A stretch of 8,282 bases of DNA from Pseudomonadota bacterium (GTDB lineage Bacteria > Pseudomonadota > Alphaproteobacteria > Rhizobiales > Xanthobacteraceae): assembly GCA_023390695.1 (NCBI GenBank), contig JAEWCJ010000232.1, positions 1-8,282 on the forward strand. The letters are read 5' to 3'. Positions 5,334-8,282 of the stretch are shown one piece after another (position 1 is the first letter of the stretch; every line of letters starts with the position of its first letter). The position numbers and the translations under genes were made by a program. Under the pieces are notes generated by a model, which ran no database searches, was not told the origin of the DNA, and saw nothing but the letters and a program-made list of their open reading frames with translations.

Positions 5334-7532
5334 ATGATGCCTCAGATCGGTACTCCCGCGTCCCGCGTCGACGGCCACGCCAAGGTGACCGGAGCCGCGA
5401 AATACGCCGGCGAATTCAATGGCGTCAAGCTGGCCTATGGCTGTGTCGTTGAATCGAGCATTGCCAAAGGCCGGATCCTGCGCATCGACACCGGTGATGC
5501 AATGCGGGTCAGCGGCGTTCTCGGCGTTATCACGCACGAAAACCGGCCGCCCATGGCCGACACGGACCAGGCCTATAACGACGAAGCTGCGCCCGAGGGT
5601 TCGCCCTACCGTCCACTCTACGACGACAAAATCCTGTTCAGCAGACAACCCGTCGCATTGGTGGTCGCGGACGACTGGGAAACCGCGCGCTTCGCCGCCT
5701 CGCTGGTGCGGGTTGACTATGAAGAGGTCGCGCATGTGACCGATCTGGAGGCGCAGCGCGACAAGGCCGCCGCTGTGAAGAAGCCGGCACATCCTCGCGG
5801 CAATGCCGCCGAGGCGCTTGCCGCCGCCCCAGTACGCCATGAAGCCGAATACTTCGTCCCGATGGAGCACCACAACCCAATGGAGCTGTTCGCGTCATCG
5901 GTCATATGGGAGGACAACGGCAAGCTGACCGTATACGACAAGACGCAAGGCGTTCAGAACGTTCAGCGCTATCTGTGCGGCGTTTTCATGAAGAAGGCGG
6001 ACGACATCCGCGTCCTCTCGCCATTTGTCGGCGGCGCGTTCGGCGCCGGCCTGCGGCCGCAATATCAAGTGGTTCTGGCGGCGCAGGCGGCGCTGGCGCT
6101 GCAGCGTTCGATCCGGCTGGTGCTGTCCCGCCCCCAGATGTATGCGCTGGGGCATCGGCCGGCCACGATCGAACGGCTCGCGATCGGCGCCGAATCCGAT
6201 GCGACGCTCGATGCAATCACCCACGAGGCGATTGCAGCGACCTCGCAATTCGAGGAATTCTCACGCAACGATACGACCTGGTCGGGCCTCCTCTATAAAT
6301 GCCCCAACGCAAGCTATGTGCACAAGCTGGCGCGGCTCGACATCCCGACCTCCTGCGATATGCGCGCCCCCGGCGCCGCGACCGGCGTCTATGCCCTTGA
6401 ATGTGCGATGGACGAACTTGCGGTCGCGCTGAAGATCGATCCTCTGGAGCTGCGCTTGCGCACCTATTCCGACCGCGATCAGAACGAGGATCTCCCCTAT
6501 TCCAGCAAGCAATTGCACGAATGCTACCGCCAGGGCGCGGAGGCGTTCGGCTGGAGCAAGCGCACCCCCGCGCCGCGCTCGATGCGCGATGGCAGCGAGC
6601 TGGTGGGCTGGGGCATGGCGACCGGCATTTGGGAGGCATTGCAGGTCCCGATGGCGGCCCGCATCGTGCTCACCGCCAACGGCCACGCCGAAGTCGCCAG
6701 CGCAACATCGGACATCGGCACCGGGACCTATACCATCATGGCGCAGGTCACCGCCGAGATGCTCGGGCTGCCCATGGAACACATCACGGTCAGGCTTGGC
6801 GACTCGACACTGCCACACTCGTTGCTGGAGGGCGGCTCGTGGACAGCGGCCTCGGTATCAGCGGCAATCGCAACAACATGCGAGGCGATCCGCAAGGAGC
6901 TTCTGCAACTGGCGAAGCGGATGCCCCGTTCTGCCCTATCCGATGAGCAGCCCGACGATGTCACTTTTGTCGACGGCAAAATGGCCAGCAAGCGCGATCC
7001 CTCCCGCGAGATACTGATTTCCGACATCATGCGCCATGCCGCCATCGATCGGATCGCGCAGGAAACAACCGCAACGCCAGGCAACCAGAAATTCGCGAGG
7101 AATACACACTCTGCCGTCTTCGCCGAGGTGAAGATCGACGAGCAGCTCGACGTCATACGTGTCACGCGTATCGTCGATGCGGTCGCCGCCGGCCGCATCC
7201 TGAACCCGAAAACGGCGGGCAGCCAGATCATGGGCGGCGTGGTCTGGGGGATCGGCATGGCGCTGCAAGACGAAACCCAGACCGATCACCGGTTCGGACG
7301 CATCATGAATGCCGATATCGCCGAATACCACGTTCCGGTGAACGCCGACATACACGATATCAGGGTCATTTTCGTCGACGAGCCGGACAGCATCGCCAGT
7401 CCGCTGGGCGTCAAGGGCGTCGGCGAGATCGGCATTGTCGGCGTGGCTGCGGCGATTGCAAATGCGGTCTACCACGCGACGGGCAAACGCGTGCGCGACC
7501 TTCCGATAACACTCGACAAGCTGCGACGTTAG
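5334..7532 (+). CDS. Molybdenum hydroxylase large subunit, molybdopterin-binding (PaoC/YagR-like)
   Basis: The product is 732 aa, full length for a separate large subunit of the xanthine oxidase family. It holds the molybdopterin (cytosine dinucleotide in the Pao type) and oxidises aldehydes or hydroxylates N-heterocycles with water-derived oxygen. Order of domains: hammerhead domain about 10-130; first Moco-binding domain with GGAFGAGL (233-240) and MRAPGAATG (343-351); second Moco-binding domain with GTGTYTIMAQ (462-471), EGGSWTAAS (499-507) and GVKGVGEIG containing the catalytic base E698. In PaoC/YagR relatives I recall the middle motif as RAPGEAPG, so the Ala/Thr changes may bear on substrate choice. 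It follows the FAD subunit by 41 bp, with a modest ribosome site (GAGGGC). Two ATGs in a row (5334, 5337) make the exact start uncertain by one residue. No XdhC/PaoD-type maturation gene follows, so the chaperone must be encoded elsewhere. Confidence 0.94.
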   Translation: MMPQIGTPASRVDGHAKVTGAAKYAGEFNGVKLAYGCVVESSIAKGRILRIDTGDAMRVSGVLGVITHENRPPMADTDQAYNDEAAPEGSPYRPLYDDKILFSRQPVALVVADDWETARFAASLVRVDYEEVAHVTDLEAQRDKAAAVKKPAHPRGNAAEALAAAPVRHEAEYFVPMEHHNPMELFASSVIWEDNGKLTVYDKTQGVQNVQRYLCGVFMKKADDIRVLSPFVGGAFGAGLRPQYQVVLAAQAALALQRSIRLVLSRPQMYALGHRPATIERLAIGAESDATLDAITHEAIAATSQFEEFSRNDTTWSGLLYKCPNASYVHKLARLDIPTSCDMRAPGAATGVYALECAMDELAVALKIDPLELRLRTYSDRDQNEDLPYSSKQLHECYRQGAEAFGWSKRTPAPRSMRDGSELVGWGMATGIWEALQVPMAARIVLTANGHAEVASATSDIGTGTYTIMAQVTAEMLGLPMEHITVRLGDSTLPHSLLEGGSWTAASVSAAIATTCEAIRKELLQLAKRMPRSALSDEQPDDVTFVDGKMASKRDPSREILISDIMRHAAIDRIAQETTATPGNQKFARNTHSAVFAEVKIDEQLDVIRVTRIVDAVAAGRILNPKTAGSQIMGGVVWGIGMALQDETQTDHRFGRIMNADIAEYHVPVNADIHDIRVIFVDEPDSIASPLGVKGVGEIGIVGVAAAIANAVYHATGKRVRDLPITLDKLRR

Positions 7533-7594
7533 GATTGCAGGGGCCGGGATTTCGCGCGATCATGTTGCGGGCGCAGAACCGCGAGGAGAGATTG

Positions 7595-8020
7595 ATGAAA
7601 ACGTCTGGCTCGGCAATCTGGCACGGTGGCCTGAAAGACGGAAAGGGCGCGATTTCCACCAAGAGCGGCGCACTGAATGAATATCCCTATGGATTCTCCA
7701 GCCGGTTTGAAGGCAAAGCAGGTACCAATCCCGAAGAGCTTATCGGCGCAGCACATGCCGGGTGCTTTACCATGGCCCTGTCGCTGATCCTCAGCGAGGC
7801 GAAATTCGTCGCCGATCGCATGGAGACGACCGCCGAAGTGACGCTCGAGAAGCTGGATGACGGCTTCGCCATCACGTCAGTCCACCTGGACCTGAAAGCG
7901 AAGATTCCCGATATCGATCAAAAAACATTCGAAGAGTTGGCAGGAAAGGCCAAAGCCGGCTGTCCGGTCTCCAAACTGCTGAAGGCAGATATCACGCTGA
8001 ATGCGACCCTGGAGTCCTGA
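7595..8020 (+). CDS. osmC: OsmC-family organic hydroperoxide reductase
   Basis: The product is 141 aa, the length of classic OsmC, a cytoplasmic homodimeric thiol peroxidase that reduces organic hydroperoxides. Signatures: GSAIWHGGLKDGKGAIST (5-22), PYGFSSRFEG (31-40), TNPEELIGAAHAGCFTMALS (44-63) with peroxidatic C57 and E48, and AKAGCPVSKLL (119-129) with resolving C123. The start at 7595 is chosen over an in-frame ATG at 7535 because a strong ribosome site (GAGGAGAG, 7583-7590) sits before it and the family N-terminus (MKxSGSA) begins there. It follows the large hydroxylase subunit by 62 bp with no terminator seen, so cotranscription is plausible. Molybdenum hydroxylases can make peroxide or superoxide, so a protective role would fit. 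OsmC is also often an independent stress gene. Confidence 0.95.
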   Translation: MKTSGSAIWHGGLKDGKGAISTKSGALNEYPYGFSSRFEGKAGTNPEELIGAAHAGCFTMALSLILSEAKFVADRMETTAEVTLEKLDDGFAITSVHLDLKAKIPDIDQKTFEELAGKAKAGCPVSKLLKADITLNATLES

Positions 8021-8044
8021 GCCCCCGGAACATGTGCGGCGCCC

Positions 8045-8164
8045 TTACTTGCATCCTTGCGGCTGGGTCGTTGGCGAACCGAGGAAATTGCCGCATTTGT
8101 CGCAAGCGGCCATACTGAATCCGACAATGCTCAGCAACAGCGCGATCATCAGCTTCTGACGCAT
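8045..8164 (-). CDS. Predicted 39-residue lipoprotein with CxxC motif
   Basis: A short minus-strand frame encodes MRQKLMIALLLSIVGFSMAAC followed by an 18-residue tail. The N-terminus is a convincing lipoprotein signal: two basic residues, a hydrophobic core from about 5 to 17, and lipobox-like MAAC with C21 as the lipidated residue. The Met at -3 is less usual than Leu. The predicted mature peptide is only 19 residues, begins CDKCGN and has three Cys (C21, C24, C38). I recall similar tiny CDKCGN lipoproteins in Rhizobiales. The ribosome site is weak, and the frame stays open upstream to about 8272, but that extension has no protein-like pattern. It is convergent with osmC, with 24 bp between the stops. 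Function unknown. Confidence 0.6.
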   Translation of the reverse strand: MRQKLMIALLLSIVGFSMAACDKCGNFLGSPTTQPQGCK

Positions 8165-8200
8165 CCCACACCCGTTCTCGCCCGGCCGACAAAGGCCCCG

Positions 8201-8245
8201 GGGACCATCATGTCCCGTCCGCCGGGCGGCGGCAATCCAGCCGCC
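8201..8245. repeat. Short inverted repeats upstream of the small lipoprotein gene
   Basis: GGGAC (8201-8205) and GTCCC (8212-8216) are inverted arms around CATCAT. GGCGGC (8228-8233) and GCCGCC (8240-8245) form a second pair around AATCCA. Both lie just upstream of the minus-strand lipoprotein start. The arms are short and GC-rich, so chance is quite possible. The rest of 8165-8282 holds nothing I can assign. Confidence 0.25.
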
Positions 8246-8282
8246 GAGCGACGGCGGCACCGCTTGCTGCACGGCATGATCC

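Noticed and set aside
8165..8282. Possible end of another minus-strand gene entering from the right edge
   Set aside because: More than one frame is open there, as expected in GC-rich DNA, but none shows a recognisable protein pattern; the upstream sequence is needed.

Overview
The window is GC-rich bacterial DNA, most likely from an alphaproteobacterium of the Rhizobiales (Bradyrhizobium/Xanthobacteraceae-like). This rests on the codon style, an orphan TctC/Bug-type binding protein, a three-gene molybdenum hydroxylase operon and a tiny CDKCGN lipoprotein. It is an inference from gene types, not a database match. No rRNA, tRNA, CRISPR array, insertion sequence or phage gene was seen.

Left part (1-2760): a small catabolic-looking cluster. 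An M20-family metallohydrolase runs off the left edge on the minus strand. A divergent RidA-family protein follows on the plus strand. Convergent to that is a secreted TctC/Bug substrate-binding protein on the minus strand, and a strong bidirectional terminator separates the two. The M20/RidA divergent promoter region and the promoter region of the binding-protein gene carry nearly the same palindrome (TATGGT-N6-ACCATA, with matching flanks on one side). One regulator encoded elsewhere therefore probably controls uptake and hydrolysis of the same compound. The M20 protein has Asn where the bridging-metal Asp is expected, and the RidA protein has His where the catalytic Arg is expected, so neither should be assigned the standard activity by default.

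Middle (2980-3760): a four-helix PsiE-family membrane protein with its own promoter, then about 275 bp without a gene. That gap contains a long hairpin (probable terminator), a 9-bp direct repeat with 20-bp spacing and three further inverted repeats ahead of the next operon.

Right part (3761-8020): an operon for a heterotrimeric molybdenum hydroxylase. It encodes a small 2x[2Fe-2S] subunit, a medium FAD subunit with the extra four-cysteine [4Fe-4S] segment of the PaoB/YagS type, and a large molybdopterin subunit with its catalytic Glu. Electrons from aldehyde or heterocycle hydroxylation would pass Moco -> Fe-S -> FAD. An OsmC-type thiol peroxidase follows 62 bp later in the same direction and may be cotranscribed. 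A predicted 39-residue lipoprotein gene on the minus strand converges on osmC, and the last ~118 bp hold nothing assignable.

I did not find a clearly new biological system. The most useful leads are the shared operator, the catalytic-residue changes in the RidA and M20 proteins, and the overlapping palindromes in the ridA-like leader.
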